64,000 nt of DNA from Cellulomonas gilvus ATCC 13127 (GCF_000218545.1 NC_015671.1:2852001-2916000); one strand, 5' to 3'. Numbered from the stretch's first letter, positions 27,701 through 34,936 are shown. Numbers and translations: made by a program. Notes: generated by a model not told the origin, from the sequence alone.

Positions 27701-27973
27701 GGGGGACGTCCCCGCACCCGCGGCCTGGTCGGCCGCGAACACGCGGGCCAGGTAGCCGCCCGGGGTGTAGTCGACACCCGTCGCGGGGACGGGCGTGGCC
27801 GACCCGGTGAAGGCCGGGTAGCCGAGCGAGTCCTGCGGGACCTCGGCGCCCGGGGCCGCGAACGCGGTGCCGGGGACGACGAGGCTGGTGGCCACGAGGG
27901 CCGAAACCGTTGACAGTCCGATGATCAAAGGACGTCGGCGCCGGGGCTGTGGCGCGGTGCTACGAGTGCCCAC
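21719..27973 (-). CDS. Secreted (alpha/alpha)6-type glycoside hydrolase with F5/8 and Ig modules, 2084 aa
   Basis: A basic N-terminus (QPRRRRPLII) and signal peptide ending TAFAAP direct export. Residues about 45-290 form a beta-rich domain, and about 290-760 look like an (alpha/alpha)6 barrel of the MGH1/GH63-like clan (NIDKTLFYRWWLMRYNF, YITEAAWRAYELHGG, GLIEYSWGAM, RTESAYLYSNAKAAAEFY, NLPNQNEFWSNGS). Acids in SMEGV, GLIEYS and NQNEFW are catalytic candidates, but I cannot name the pair. Then follow F5/8 C (about 840-990), a PKD-like segment, a second F5/8 module, two Big_4 Ig segments, an OmpL47-like module, a third F5/8 module and three C-terminal repeats shared with the next GH43. GTG at 27973 has GAGAGG eight bases upstream. 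GTG at 27982 is possible. Substrate unknown, arabinan side chains likely. Confidence 0.85.
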   Translation of the reverse strand: MGTRSTAPQPRRRRPLIIGLSTVSALVATSLVVPGTAFAAPGAEVPQDSLGYPAFTGSATPVPATGVDYTPGGYLARVFAADQAAGAGTSPGDDFWFDRMLARTGPMFDGTENAVAFTRGRTAFMKTHNPTGLGWRGDTAYVDTTGKGDAFAFTVKVDGTAVTMSEQSAQRRQTPSYFRSVFTGGGITLTQTKFITDQNVLVANVAVASAAAHTVTLTATSPHATLVEGDELVGTVSAYNDLTTLFPRLSGDGFTAGSGATLVRTLDVAAGGTATTKLQLGLIADEVPASLTEYEAYRDATPAQAYTTHVTAYNQWWVDNVPYLDTPEDNIDKTLFYRWWLMRYNFLDADIPGNDYQFPTSMEGVLGYNNAIVLTVGMFIDDLKYFRDPAYSYGPAVSVGETSKGGKFVDNPGDPANWSNSYTQYITEAAWRAYELHGGPGAIGETLGDHSRDDVEGLLAAYDGNDNGLIEYSWGAMTGNDADAVSFHWRPNAANMDRTESAYLYSNAKAAAEFYRVAGDTEGAAHMDALAQQVKDAVLQYLWEPARTTPDQVGLFGNLLKHRMTADGALNPWKEINNYYPFSVGLMPKPGDADYDQPYVEALRLFADADQYPVFPFFTANQVDQAAYGGPGSNNFSVINSTVWFRMLSSVLRDYPQDYVTPEMYKQLLYWNAWAHYQGGDNNLPNQNEFWSNGSAADGGEIGYRSWIHHTILGATNFTVIEDAMGVRSRSDAKIELDPIDLDWSHFTADNIRYHDRDLAVVWDADGTHYGDDVPAGYSLYLDGELAFTVSDLAHVLYDPATGDVEVLEGTATVVTERTSDLSTSSAVRFADDARVVDVFAKAGTDISSATTAAPNLAEGATVTASFAAAGRAAAGAVDGSTANEPFWGTAGSPSTTDTLVVDLGQERAVDEVRLHFYRSSTTATVSGYALPQVYGLEYDDGGTWVPVADQARTPSYVTANGNVVRFPEVTTGKVRLTVKHASGARTGLKEIQVRSTGAEAPASTNAAPQVKAYLDTTFAQPSQARVVGTVSDDGQPSLDLTSAWSVVSAPQDGEAIFASPSSATTVVQFTAEGTYVLRLTATDGELTTTKDVTVHATLGDTAKVNVALDATPTASRVTGWNSVAAINDGNAPYPVSAETDAWGTWGQTADANQAFSATLTWDEPVRVDESRILFHSNGSPDGVLPPSSWTLEYLDGATWRAVPGASAYGTTAGAFNSVTHDPVTTTALRATLVRNGSSYPGIIEWQALAESPADVEDVAVRTTPGTAPDLPAQVELVYANGSRAQAPVSWQTVDPAQYAAEGSFTVLGFVDGTSELARATVWVREVTAVQINTFDPVAVATYRGTAPVLPARVVAVFNDGGQASLPVTWDAVDPADWAGVGTFEVEGTVAGTDKRPVATVTVLATADQAPVVTFSTSPAAPASGWFDGPVQVTVTATDDEDDAPAIELQTAGEWAAYTGPVTVSAEGSTTLRARATDDDGLVSAVQSLVVNVDTVAPVVAAAFDAQARRLTLTATEGGSGLASIEYRVGDGAWRTYSGAVTLTSGGTVTYRATDRAGNVADEASTQVPDREPGQSVNVAPNATPSVSASTSWNRATGLNDGADTVPVASQSTAWGTYGLTGETQWAQLTWADPVTVDTSRVLFFDDGGGMDVPASWTLQYRDGEQWVDVPHPSGFTTTTGAYDVVTHDPVTTTALRATLTKPASAYVGIVEWQVLDVPASAVELGVPTGAVLAGTGFPVTLTGATPDTDYTVTLEPGATALGTLTTDAAGNGVLHTAALPLRLEAGDYTVRVAAGSEAHEAPLVVEAADVPPPPARVEAGTVTVTGTAKVGSTLTATPEGWGPDGIEYAYQWFVDGSIVSGATSAKLPLTAEHAGARVVARVTGFGDGLVAASAQSAAVGPVAAGSLTTGTVALSGTAKVGATLTARPSGWPAGATLEYRWTVNGTAVAGATTKSFSPRPADVGKQVVVQVRAGKPGYVTTAWVASARSAKVVVGTFTAPRPTISGTAKAGATLKVKVGSWTPAPTRLVYRWSVDGKVVAGATKPTFTVRSADKGKKITVTVTGSRTGYTTTSRTSAAVKIAR

Positions 27974-28037
27974 GAAGGTCACCTCTCGACGGTGAGACAG
28001 TGCGTGGGCGTCACTCTAGGAGCGGGTCGCAGCAACC

Positions 28038-28061
28038 CGCAATGGTTTTCGGTCTTTTCGG
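28038..28061. promoter_or_regulatory. 24-bp element upstream of the 2084-aa hydrolase gene
   Basis: Matches the element at 29304-29327 at 20 of 24 positions. On the minus strand it reads CCGAAAAGACCGAAAACC then ATTGCG. It lies about 65-90 bases before the hydrolase start, in the 103-base gap after the LacI-family gene, and is probably an operator or promoter element. Confidence 0.6.
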
Positions 28062-28076
28062 TGAACGGGTGTGCGC

Positions 28077-29099
28077 CTACACGCCCGAGCTGCGCCGGAC
28101 GACGATCTCCGGCGGCACCAGACGCGGCGCCCCGGGCTGCGCACCACCCGCGATCGCCTGTCGCACCACGTCCACGGCCAGGCCGCCCAGGCGGACGAAG
28201 TCCTGCCGGACGGTGGTCAGCGGGGGCAGGTAGTGCGCCGAGCCGACCTCGTCGTCGAAGCCCACGAGCGCGACGTCCTGCCCGACCTGGACGCCCGCCT
28301 CCCAGAACGCGTGCTCGAGACCGAGCGCGAGCTGGTCGTTCGCGGCGAAGATCGCCTCGGGCAGGCCCGTGGCCACCAGCGACCGGCCGACCTCGTACCC
28401 CGAGTCGGCGGTCCAGCCGGCCGTGACGGGCTCCTGCACGCGCACGCCCGCGGCCGCGCACTCCTCGCGCCAGCCCGCGAGCCGGTCCTGCGCGTCGTAC
28501 CAGTCGAGCGGGCCGGCCACGTGCAGCACGCTCGAGTGCCCGCGCGCCAGCAGGTGCCGGGTGGCCAGGCGCGCACCGAGCCGCTGGTCCACGCCGACCG
28601 TGCGCACGCCCGAGCTCGCCGGGATGTCGAGCGTCGAGGAGATCAGCACCACCGGGACCGTGACCTCGAGCCCGGCCACCGCCTCACCGACCTCGCGCGT
28701 GGGGGCGATCACCACCAGGGCGTCGACGCCCTGGTCCAGGAAGTGCTCCACCGTGGTCCGCATGGACTCCGCGGTGAACCGGCGCATGGTCGCGACCGAG
28801 ACGTACCAGCCCGCCTCGCGCGCGGCCTCCTCGAACGCGACCAGCGTGCTCGTCGGGCCGTACAGCGCCGAGGCCGGGGTCACGACGCCCAGGGTGTCCG
28901 TACGGCGCGTCACGAGCGTGCGCGCAGCGCTGTTGCGCCGGTAGCCCAGGCGTGCGATGGCCTCCTGCACGCGCTCACGCGTCTCGGGGCGCACGCTCGG
29001 ATGCCCGTTGAGCACACGCGAGACCGTCTGGTGCGAGACCCCCGCGGCCAGCGCCACGTCGCTCATCGCGGGTGGCCGTGCGCTCGTGTCGATCGGCAC
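28077..29099 (-). CDS. LacI-family transcriptional regulator (hydrolase-linked)
   Basis: 340 aa with helix-turn-helix AMSDVALAAGVSHQTVSRVL and hinge RRNSAARTLVTRRT, followed by a periplasmic-binding-like sensor (TLGVVTPASALYGPTSTLV, DALVVIAPTREVG, VLISSTLDIPA, AAIFAANDQLALGLEHAFW-like region, ALVGFDDEVGSAHYLPPLTT). The recognition helix SHQTVSRVLN is close to E. coli LacI SYQTVSRVVN and keeps Gln at the second specificity position, so this protein is the better candidate for the lac-operator-like sites before ytfQ, araB and the last GH43. The start is GTG at 29099 after GGGGAG. It sits between two large secreted hydrolase genes on the same strand. Confidence 0.92.
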   Translation of the reverse strand: MPIDTSARPPAMSDVALAAGVSHQTVSRVLNGHPSVRPETRERVQEAIARLGYRRNSAARTLVTRRTDTLGVVTPASALYGPTSTLVAFEEAAREAGWYVSVATMRRFTAESMRTTVEHFLDQGVDALVVIAPTREVGEAVAGLEVTVPVVLISSTLDIPASSGVRTVGVDQRLGARLATRHLLARGHSSVLHVAGPLDWYDAQDRLAGWREECAAAGVRVQEPVTAGWTADSGYEVGRSLVATGLPEAIFAANDQLALGLEHAFWEAGVQVGQDVALVGFDDEVGSAHYLPPLTTVRQDFVRLGGLAVDVVRQAIAGGAQPGAPRLVPPEIVVRRSSGV

Positions 29100-29303
29100 C
29101 GATGACTCCCCTGGTCGGCGACGCGACGCGCCGCGTGCTCATGTCACCGGAACCGGTGCCACGTTCCCTCCCCGTACGTTACGGCCACGGCCGCCTCGCG
29201 GACCCCGGACGTTCCGCCCGTGGTCGCGGGTCGTGGCCGCCGGCTGCGCCGACGCGCGGGGAGCCTGCGGGCTCCCCGCAGTCAACCACCGCCGCACCGT
29301 CGC

Positions 29304-29327
29304 CGCAATCGGTTTCGGCTTTTCGGC
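29304..29327. promoter_or_regulatory. 24-bp element upstream of the LacI-family gene
   Basis: 20 of 24 positions match 28038-28061. It lies about 205 bases before the GTG at 29099, in the 351-base gap between GH43 and LacI genes. That gap also holds the hairpins at 29370-29404 and 29419-29442 and a 10-bp stem at 29256-29279. I saw no gene in it. Confidence 0.55.
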
Positions 29328-29369
29328 CCCGACGCGGCCGTCCGCGCCCGTCGGACGGCCGGACAACGG

Positions 29370-29404
29370 CGCCGAGCGCGGTCGGCAGGCGACCGCGCTC
29401 GGCG
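29370..29404 (-). terminator. Perfect hairpin after the 1425-aa GH43 gene
   Basis: 15-bp perfect arms (29370-29384 and 29390-29404) with a 5-nt loop, about 50 bases beyond the stop. A second stem of 9 bp (29419-29427 with 29434-29442) lies between it and the stop, so termination is doubly secured. Confidence 0.78.
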
Positions 29405-29450
29405 TCGTTCCAGGTGCTCCCGCGCGCGCTGCGGCGCGCGGGTGTGCAGG

Positions 29451-32400
29451 TCAGCGCGGGCTGAGCGTCCGCCACGCCGACGTCACCGAGGCGACGTCGG
29501 CCGTGTCGGTCGGCAGGAACTGCGCCTTGACCTTGATGGCGGTGGTGCGGGACGTCGGCAGCGTGAGCCGGACGACGCCCTTGGCCGACGCCGGCAGCGT
29601 CACCGTGCGCACCGAGGTGCCGAAGGTGATCTTCACCTTGCCCACGGGGTAGCTGCCGTTGTCGAGGACGCCCACCTTCACGACGACCGTCGGGCGCGTG
29701 CCCTTCGTGAAGGTCGTGCTGGTGACGGCGATCGACGTCGGCTTCGCCTTGCGGACCGTCACCTTGACGGGCGACGACGAGCTCGAGGCGACCGTGGAGG
29801 TGCCCGAGTAGACCGCCGTCACGAGCTTGGTGCCGACACCCGTCAGGCGCAGCGTCGTGGTCGCGACGCCCTTGACGACCGTGGCCGTCCCGAGCTTCTG
29901 ACCCGAGGACCAGAATGCGACCGAACCGGTGGCGCCACCAGTGACACGTGCCGTGAACGTGACCTTCCCGCCGTGCGGGACGGCGGACACGGAGCGCGTC
30001 AGCGTGACGGACGAGACCGCCTTGGCGACCGTGACCGTGTACGTCGCGGTGACCGTGCGGCCCGCGTCGGCGAACGACACCGTGACGGTCCGCGTCCCCG
30101 GCGTCGTCGCCGAGAAGCCCGTGACCGTGACGTCCGCGGCGTCCACCGCGACCGTCGTGCCGTCCGAGTACGTGACCGTCCCGGCCAGGCCGGCCAGGTC
30201 GATCGCGTCACCCACGCGGTAGGACGTGCGCGGCACCGACGTGAGCACCAGGCCCGTGGGGACCGGGACCTCGATCGTGAACGCACCCGTGCTCGGCGCG
30301 ATCTCCGCGGTACCCGCGAAGGCCACCGTGAGGGCGCCTGCGACGCCGGCCGGGACGGTCGCGGACGCGGTCGCCTCGGTGCCGGCGGTCAGCTGCACCG
30401 TCTGCGACCAGGTGCCGGCCGTGAACGTCACGGTGCCACCGACCTCGAAGCCGTCGGCGGCCACGACCGTGGCCGACGCCACCCGCGAGCGCGGGTCGTA
30501 CGCGACCGTCGTCGTCGACGACGTCGCCTCGACGTCCGCGCCCGTGAGCACCTGCCACTGGTCGAGCGTGACCGGCATGACCGTGCCGTGCCGCGACGCC
30601 GGGAGCTGGCCCTGCGCGATCGACCACGCGCCCGACGCCAGGTCGTTGGTGCCGAGCGGGAAGTACCCCGAGCCGCCGTAGTTGTCGAGGTACAGGTAGT
30701 AGTCGTACGCGCTGGTGTCACCCGGGTTGGCCGCGAAGACCGTGGGGCCCTCGACCGCACCGTTGAAGCCCGCGGTCCGCGCGAGGCAGTTGGCGACGTT
30801 GGTCCAGCCGGTGTTCGCCTGCGCGCTCGCCTTGGTCGTGACCGTGGTCAGCGACGTCGAACGCTCCGCGATGATGTCGGTGCAGCCCGACTGGCCGCCC
30901 TCGTCCTTGGTGTACCGGTAGAAGTGGTCGCCGTCCTTGATCACCGTGGAGTCGATGCGCGCGGCGCCCGTGTCCTGCCAGATCTTCGGGGCCGAGAACG
31001 TCACGAAGTCCTTCGTCGTGGCGTACATCATGCGCGCGTAGCAGCCGGCGCCGCTCTCGGTGGTGATGCACGTGGAGTGCGTCGCGTCGGTGAACACGCG
31101 CGAGGCCCAGAACACGACGTACTCGCCGAGCTCGTCGTCCCAGTACGCCTCGGGCGCCCAGGTCATGCCCGCGGTGTCCGGGGAGACCTTGACGTGCCGC
31201 TGCTGCGACCAGGTCACCAGGTCCGTGGACTCCCAGATCTCGATGTACTGGCTGCCCCACTGCTGCGCGCGGCCCCAGTCGCCGTTGCGGCCGATCGACA
31301 GGTCGGTCGCGATGAGGAAGAACTTGTCACCCTCGTGCGAGCGCAGGATGAACGGGTCACGCAGACCCTTCTCGCCGAACTCGGACGTCAGCACGAACTT
31401 GCCGTCGTTGAGCTCGTTCCAGGCCAGCGCGTTGTTGCCGTCCGACGCCGCGAGGTAGATGTTCTCGCCGCTGACCGTGTTCGCCGTGAAGTACGCGAAC
31501 GCGTAGCCCTCGTCGTCCACCTTGCGCGGCAGCGCCGGCACCGTGACGTCGATCGTGACGTCCTGCGACGCCGAGCCGAGCGTGAGCGTCGCCGTCAGCT
31601 CGGCCGTGCCGGCCGCGTGGCCGTACGGCGCGCGCTGCGGGTCGGCGTAGACGGCGCCGTCCTCGTCGACCAGCGCGACCACGGCGGCGTCCGACGTGGC
31701 CCACGTGATGGCCGACCCGTGCTCGGCGCCCTGCTCGGTGAGCGTGACGATGCTGCGCAGATCGTCCGCGCCGGCGACCTCGAGGGCAGCGGCGTCTTCC
31801 GCCACCTTCTCGGCCTCGCTCAGCAGCGCCGGGACCGTCACGACGAAGTCGCGCGTGAGCACCACACCCGCGCGCGTCGAGGTGGCGGTGAGCGTGACCG
31901 TGGCGTCGTCCTGGCCGGGTGCGGGCCGGGTGACCACGCCGGCCGTGGAGATCACGGCCGGGTTGGACGAGGTCCAGGTGACCGCGCCCGCGCCGGGCAG
32001 CGAGACGTCGGACACCACGGTCTCCGGCAGGTCCACGGACGCGAGCACCTGGTCGAACGCGAAGCGGGCGCCCTGTCCGGCGAGCGCGCGGGCGTTGGCG
32101 GGCGTCGCCGCGACGGAGTACACGCGCAGGCTGCGGAACTTGGCTGCGAGGTTGGTGTACGTCCAGCCCTCACGGTTGAGCCGCAGCACCGAGCTGCCGA
32201 TCGCCGAGGCCGTCGTGGTGACGCCGGTCGCCTGGGCGACCTGCATGCCGTCGCGATACACGGTCAGCGTGTCGGCCGCGTCGTCCAGCACCACCGTGAG
32301 GTTCATCCACACGTCACGCGGGAGCGCGGCGTCCAGCTGCGCGGTCGCGACGACCGTGCCGCCGATCCGGATCACCGCAGCACCCTTGCCGGCCGAGTAG

Positions 32401-33728
32401 AACGGGTGGAACGACAGGTTGGTGGTGGTCGCGTTGCCGCCGACCGTGAACACCGTGCTGTTCGCGTTGCCGACCGTGGCCGAGGGGATCAGCACGTCGA
32501 TCGACGTGGTCGACGAGCCCGTCAGGTCCAGCCCCGCCGCCGCGTTGTTCGCGAGGTAGGCGTCACTGCTCAGCTCGAGGTGCGTGGGCGTCCAGACGGG
32601 CGCCGTCATCGCGCCCGCGAACGTCGTCGTACCCGCGGCGGGGGTGCCGGGGTAGGACGCGTTGAGCGGGAAGTACGAGCGCAGGTCCGCCGTGGCGGGC
32701 ATCGCGTCCTCACCGGACGCGAGTGCCTTGACCGTCACGGTGAACGGCTTGGTGACGGCCTGGCCCGCGACGGTCGCGGTCGCCGTCAGGGTCGCGGTCG
32801 CATCGGGCTGACCCTCCGCGGGGCGCGAGACCACGCCACCCGCGGTGACCACGGCAGCGTCGCTCGTCGACCAGGCGATCTGCCTCGTCGGCAGCGCCAG
32901 GTCCTTGGTCACCGCGGAGGTGTCGCCCAGGTCGATGCCCGCGAGGATGTCCGCCGCGGTGTCGGCCGCGTCGTCCGCGACGACGTCGGCCACCTGAGCC
33001 GCGGTGAGCGCCGCGCCGTAGATGCGCGTCTCGCCGATGGTGCCGGGGAAGCCCCGGTCGCCGTCGTACGCCGAGCCGCCCAGACGGTTGCGCGTGTGGT
33101 CGGTCAGCGTGGCCGGGTTGGTGGTGACGTTGGTGTTGGTCGCCACGAGCGCGCCGTCGACGTACAGCTTGAGCGTCGAGGACGTGCCGTTCGGCTCGAT
33201 CGTGGCCGTGACGTTCTGCCACGTGCCGGGCGTCAGGACCTTGCCGCTCCACGTGGCGCTCTGCTCACCGGACCAGTGGCTGGGCGTCACGACCGTGCGC
33301 AGCGCGTTGCGGGGCGCGATGAACCAGCTGCCGGTGCCCGTGCCGCTCGAGGCGGAGTAGCCACCGAAGTTCCACAGGAAGTTGTCCGCCGTGTTGGCCG
33401 CGGCGTCCGCCTTGACCTGCATGGAGACGGTCGCCGACGCCTTGCCGGCCAGCAGGCCGTCCGGCAGCTTGACGTAGTTGGCGTTGGACGCGGCGCCCGA
33501 GAGCTGCAGGCCGCCGGTGGTCCAGGTGGGCGTGCCCACGACGGTGCCGTCGTGGGAGTTGCCCGAGGAGTCGACCACGGTGGCGCCCGTGGTCGCATCC
33601 AGCTCGTAGTGGGCGATCAGGTCGGCGGTGGGTGCCGCGGCCGACGCCGCCGGGACCATCCCGACGAGCGCGCCCGCGGTGACCGCGAGGGTGGTGAGTG
33701 CGGCAGTTGCCGCGCGAGGAAGCGTCAT
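29451..33728 (-). CDS. Secreted multidomain GH43 hydrolase with LamG modules, 1425 aa
   Basis: Signal peptide ending VPAASAA. Two LamG/concanavalin A-like modules (about 35-250 and 345-570), each followed by a degenerate bacterial Ig segment (VVSRPAEGQPDATATLTATA and VVTRPAPGQDDATVTLTATS), precede the catalytic domain. GH43 spans about 750-1085: Asp791 (GLRDPFIL, base), the typical WAPE near 860, Asp926 (ARIDSTVI, pKa) and Glu993 (GAVEGPTVF, acid). A Big_3 module (SYRVGDAIDLAGLAGTVTYS) and two Ig-like repeats end the protein. The catalytic domain is thus central, opposite to the other GH43 here. ATG at 33728 follows GAAGGATGTCG. An ATG 6 bases upstream is equivalent, and the frame extension to 33842 crosses the promoter. 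It probably acts on arabinan or arabinoxylan. Confidence 0.9.
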   Translation of the reverse strand: MTLPRAATAALTTLAVTAGALVGMVPAASAAAPTADLIAHYELDATTGATVVDSSGNSHDGTVVGTPTWTTGGLQLSGAASNANYVKLPDGLLAGKASATVSMQVKADAAANTADNFLWNFGGYSASSGTGTGSWFIAPRNALRTVVTPSHWSGEQSATWSGKVLTPGTWQNVTATIEPNGTSSTLKLYVDGALVATNTNVTTNPATLTDHTRNRLGGSAYDGDRGFPGTIGETRIYGAALTAAQVADVVADDAADTAADILAGIDLGDTSAVTKDLALPTRQIAWSTSDAAVVTAGGVVSRPAEGQPDATATLTATATVAGQAVTKPFTVTVKALASGEDAMPATADLRSYFPLNASYPGTPAAGTTTFAGAMTAPVWTPTHLELSSDAYLANNAAAGLDLTGSSTTSIDVLIPSATVGNANSTVFTVGGNATTTNLSFHPFYSAGKGAAVIRIGGTVVATAQLDAALPRDVWMNLTVVLDDAADTLTVYRDGMQVAQATGVTTTASAIGSSVLRLNREGWTYTNLAAKFRSLRVYSVAATPANARALAGQGARFAFDQVLASVDLPETVVSDVSLPGAGAVTWTSSNPAVISTAGVVTRPAPGQDDATVTLTATSTRAGVVLTRDFVVTVPALLSEAEKVAEDAAALEVAGADDLRSIVTLTEQGAEHGSAITWATSDAAVVALVDEDGAVYADPQRAPYGHAAGTAELTATLTLGSASQDVTIDVTVPALPRKVDDEGYAFAYFTANTVSGENIYLAASDGNNALAWNELNDGKFVLTSEFGEKGLRDPFILRSHEGDKFFLIATDLSIGRNGDWGRAQQWGSQYIEIWESTDLVTWSQQRHVKVSPDTAGMTWAPEAYWDDELGEYVVFWASRVFTDATHSTCITTESGAGCYARMMYATTKDFVTFSAPKIWQDTGAARIDSTVIKDGDHFYRYTKDEGGQSGCTDIIAERSTSLTTVTTKASAQANTGWTNVANCLARTAGFNGAVEGPTVFAANPGDTSAYDYYLYLDNYGGSGYFPLGTNDLASGAWSIAQGQLPASRHGTVMPVTLDQWQVLTGADVEATSSTTTVAYDPRSRVASATVVAADGFEVGGTVTFTAGTWSQTVQLTAGTEATASATVPAGVAGALTVAFAGTAEIAPSTGAFTIEVPVPTGLVLTSVPRTSYRVGDAIDLAGLAGTVTYSDGTTVAVDAADVTVTGFSATTPGTRTVTVSFADAGRTVTATYTVTVAKAVSSVTLTRSVSAVPHGGKVTFTARVTGGATGSVAFWSSGQKLGTATVVKGVATTTLRLTGVGTKLVTAVYSGTSTVASSSSSPVKVTVRKAKPTSIAVTSTTFTKGTRPTVVVKVGVLDNGSYPVGKVKITFGTSVRTVTLPASAKGVVRLTLPTSRTTAIKVKAQFLPTDTADVASVTSAWRTLSPR

Positions 33729-33802
33729 CGACATCCTTCGATCCGGCCGGCGACAGTGCCGGCGAGCGGGGGAAGCTCCACAGATGGGAACGTCACCAAC
33801 GG

Positions 33803-33831
33803 AGGGTATGTGAGCGCTAACACCGTGCCAA
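33803..33831 (-). promoter_or_regulatory. Promoter with embedded lac-like operator for the 1425-aa GH43
   Basis: The minus strand shows TTGGCA (33831-33826), a 17-base spacer and TACCCT (33808-33803). The spacer holds the operator at 33809-33822, read on the plus strand as TGTGAGCGCTAACA, which is the exact reverse complement of the sites at 6062 and 10229. A repressor there would occlude polymerase directly. The start codon is about 75 bases downstream. Confidence 0.82.
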
Positions 33832-33925
33832 GGGGGAGCCACCCGACCGGCTCAACCGTGACCGGATCGCAACCTCGGATTCCCTCAACCGGGCGTCCAC
33901 CCGGCCGAGCGGGCCGTCCCTCGGA

Positions 33926-34768
33926 TCAGGACCGGCCGAGCTCCCGCGAGCGGTCGAAGGCCGCACGGGCGGCCGCGACCACACCCGCGCGGACCGCGTG
34001 CGCGTCCAGCTGCGCGACCGCAGCCACCGTGGTGCCACCCGGCGACGACACGCGTTCGCGCAGCACAGCGGGGTGCTCACCCTGGGCCGCGAGCGCACCC
34101 GCGCCCTCGACCGTGGCGACCGCGAGCCGCGTCGCCAGGTCACGCGTGAGCCCCAGCAGCACGCCCGCCTCGGCCATCGCGTCGATCAGGTAGAACGCGT
34201 AGGCCGGGCCCGAGCCCGAGATCGCGGTGACCGCGTCCAGGTCCTTCTCGGCCACGCGGACCACGAGCCCGGTCGCGGCGAGCACGCGCTCGACGAGCGC
34301 CAGGTGCTCCTCGCCCGCGGCCGCGCCCGGTGCGATCGCGCTCGCCCCCTTGCCCACCACCGCAGGCGTGTTCGGCATGACGCGGACCACGGGCGTGCCC
34401 GCCGGCAGCGCCGACTCGTACGTGGCCAACGGCACCCCGGCGGCCACGCTCACCACCAGCGCGCCCGCGCGCAGCGCAGGCGCGACCTCCGTCAGGACCG
34501 CGGGCACCACGTTCGGCTTGACCGCCAGGAGGACCACGTCGGCGCGCTGCACGGCGTGCGCGTTGTCGGCACCGGTGCGCACGCCGTACCGCTCCGCGAT
34601 CTGCGCGGCACGCTCCTGCGCGCGTTCGGTGACCTCGACCCGGTCCGCCGGCCACCCGCCCGTCAGGAGGGCCGAGACCAGCGCCTCGCCCATCACGCCG
34701 CCACCCAGCACCGCGACCGCGGGCGTGCCGTCGTCCTGCGCGTCCACGCCGTGCGCCTGCTCGACCAT
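33926..34768 (-). CDS. proC: Pyrroline-5-carboxylate reductase
   Basis: 280 aa, the usual ProC length. It catalyses the last step of proline synthesis, reducing pyrroline-5-carboxylate with NAD(P)H. The Rossmann start reads AVAVLGGGVMGEALVSALL, followed by VLLAVKPNVVPAVL, VVSVAAGVPL, VVRVMPNTPAVVGKGA, TAISGSGPAYAFYLIDAMAE and the P5C motif RERVSSPGGTTVAAVAQLD. ATG at 34768 has GGTGGG upstream, and the extension to 34912 lacks one. It follows the efflux operon after a 168-base gap that contains a weak inverted repeat (34885-34892 with 34912-34919), so it may have its own promoter. Confidence 0.95.
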   Translation of the reverse strand: MVEQAHGVDAQDDGTPAVAVLGGGVMGEALVSALLTGGWPADRVEVTERAQERAAQIAERYGVRTGADNAHAVQRADVVLLAVKPNVVPAVLTEVAPALRAGALVVSVAAGVPLATYESALPAGTPVVRVMPNTPAVVGKGASAIAPGAAAGEEHLALVERVLAATGLVVRVAEKDLDAVTAISGSGPAYAFYLIDAMAEAGVLLGLTRDLATRLAVATVEGAGALAAQGEHPAVLRERVSSPGGTTVAAVAQLDAHAVRAGVVAAARAAFDRSRELGRS

Positions 34769-34936
34769 CGTCGTCCCACCCTCGTCGTCGGGCGTCGTCC
34801 CGGGGCCGGTGCGCGGCTCCCCCGCACGGCCCACGGACCGGACGGCGACGCGCGCGAGCCTACCGACCCGCGCGCGCCGCCTCCGTCCCGCGCCCGCCCC
34901 CGACAGGCGCACGCGGGACCGCCGACGGCCGCCGCC

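Noticed and set aside
29220..34193. 1657-codon open frame on the plus strand
   Set aside because: Antisense shadow of the 1425-aa GH43. The minus strand has signal peptide, GH43 motifs, ribosome site and promoter.
34769..34912. N-terminal extension of proC
   Set aside because: Composition is Arg/Gly/Ala-rich without similarity to ProC, and the ATG at 34768 has a ribosome site and gives the normal 280-aa length.
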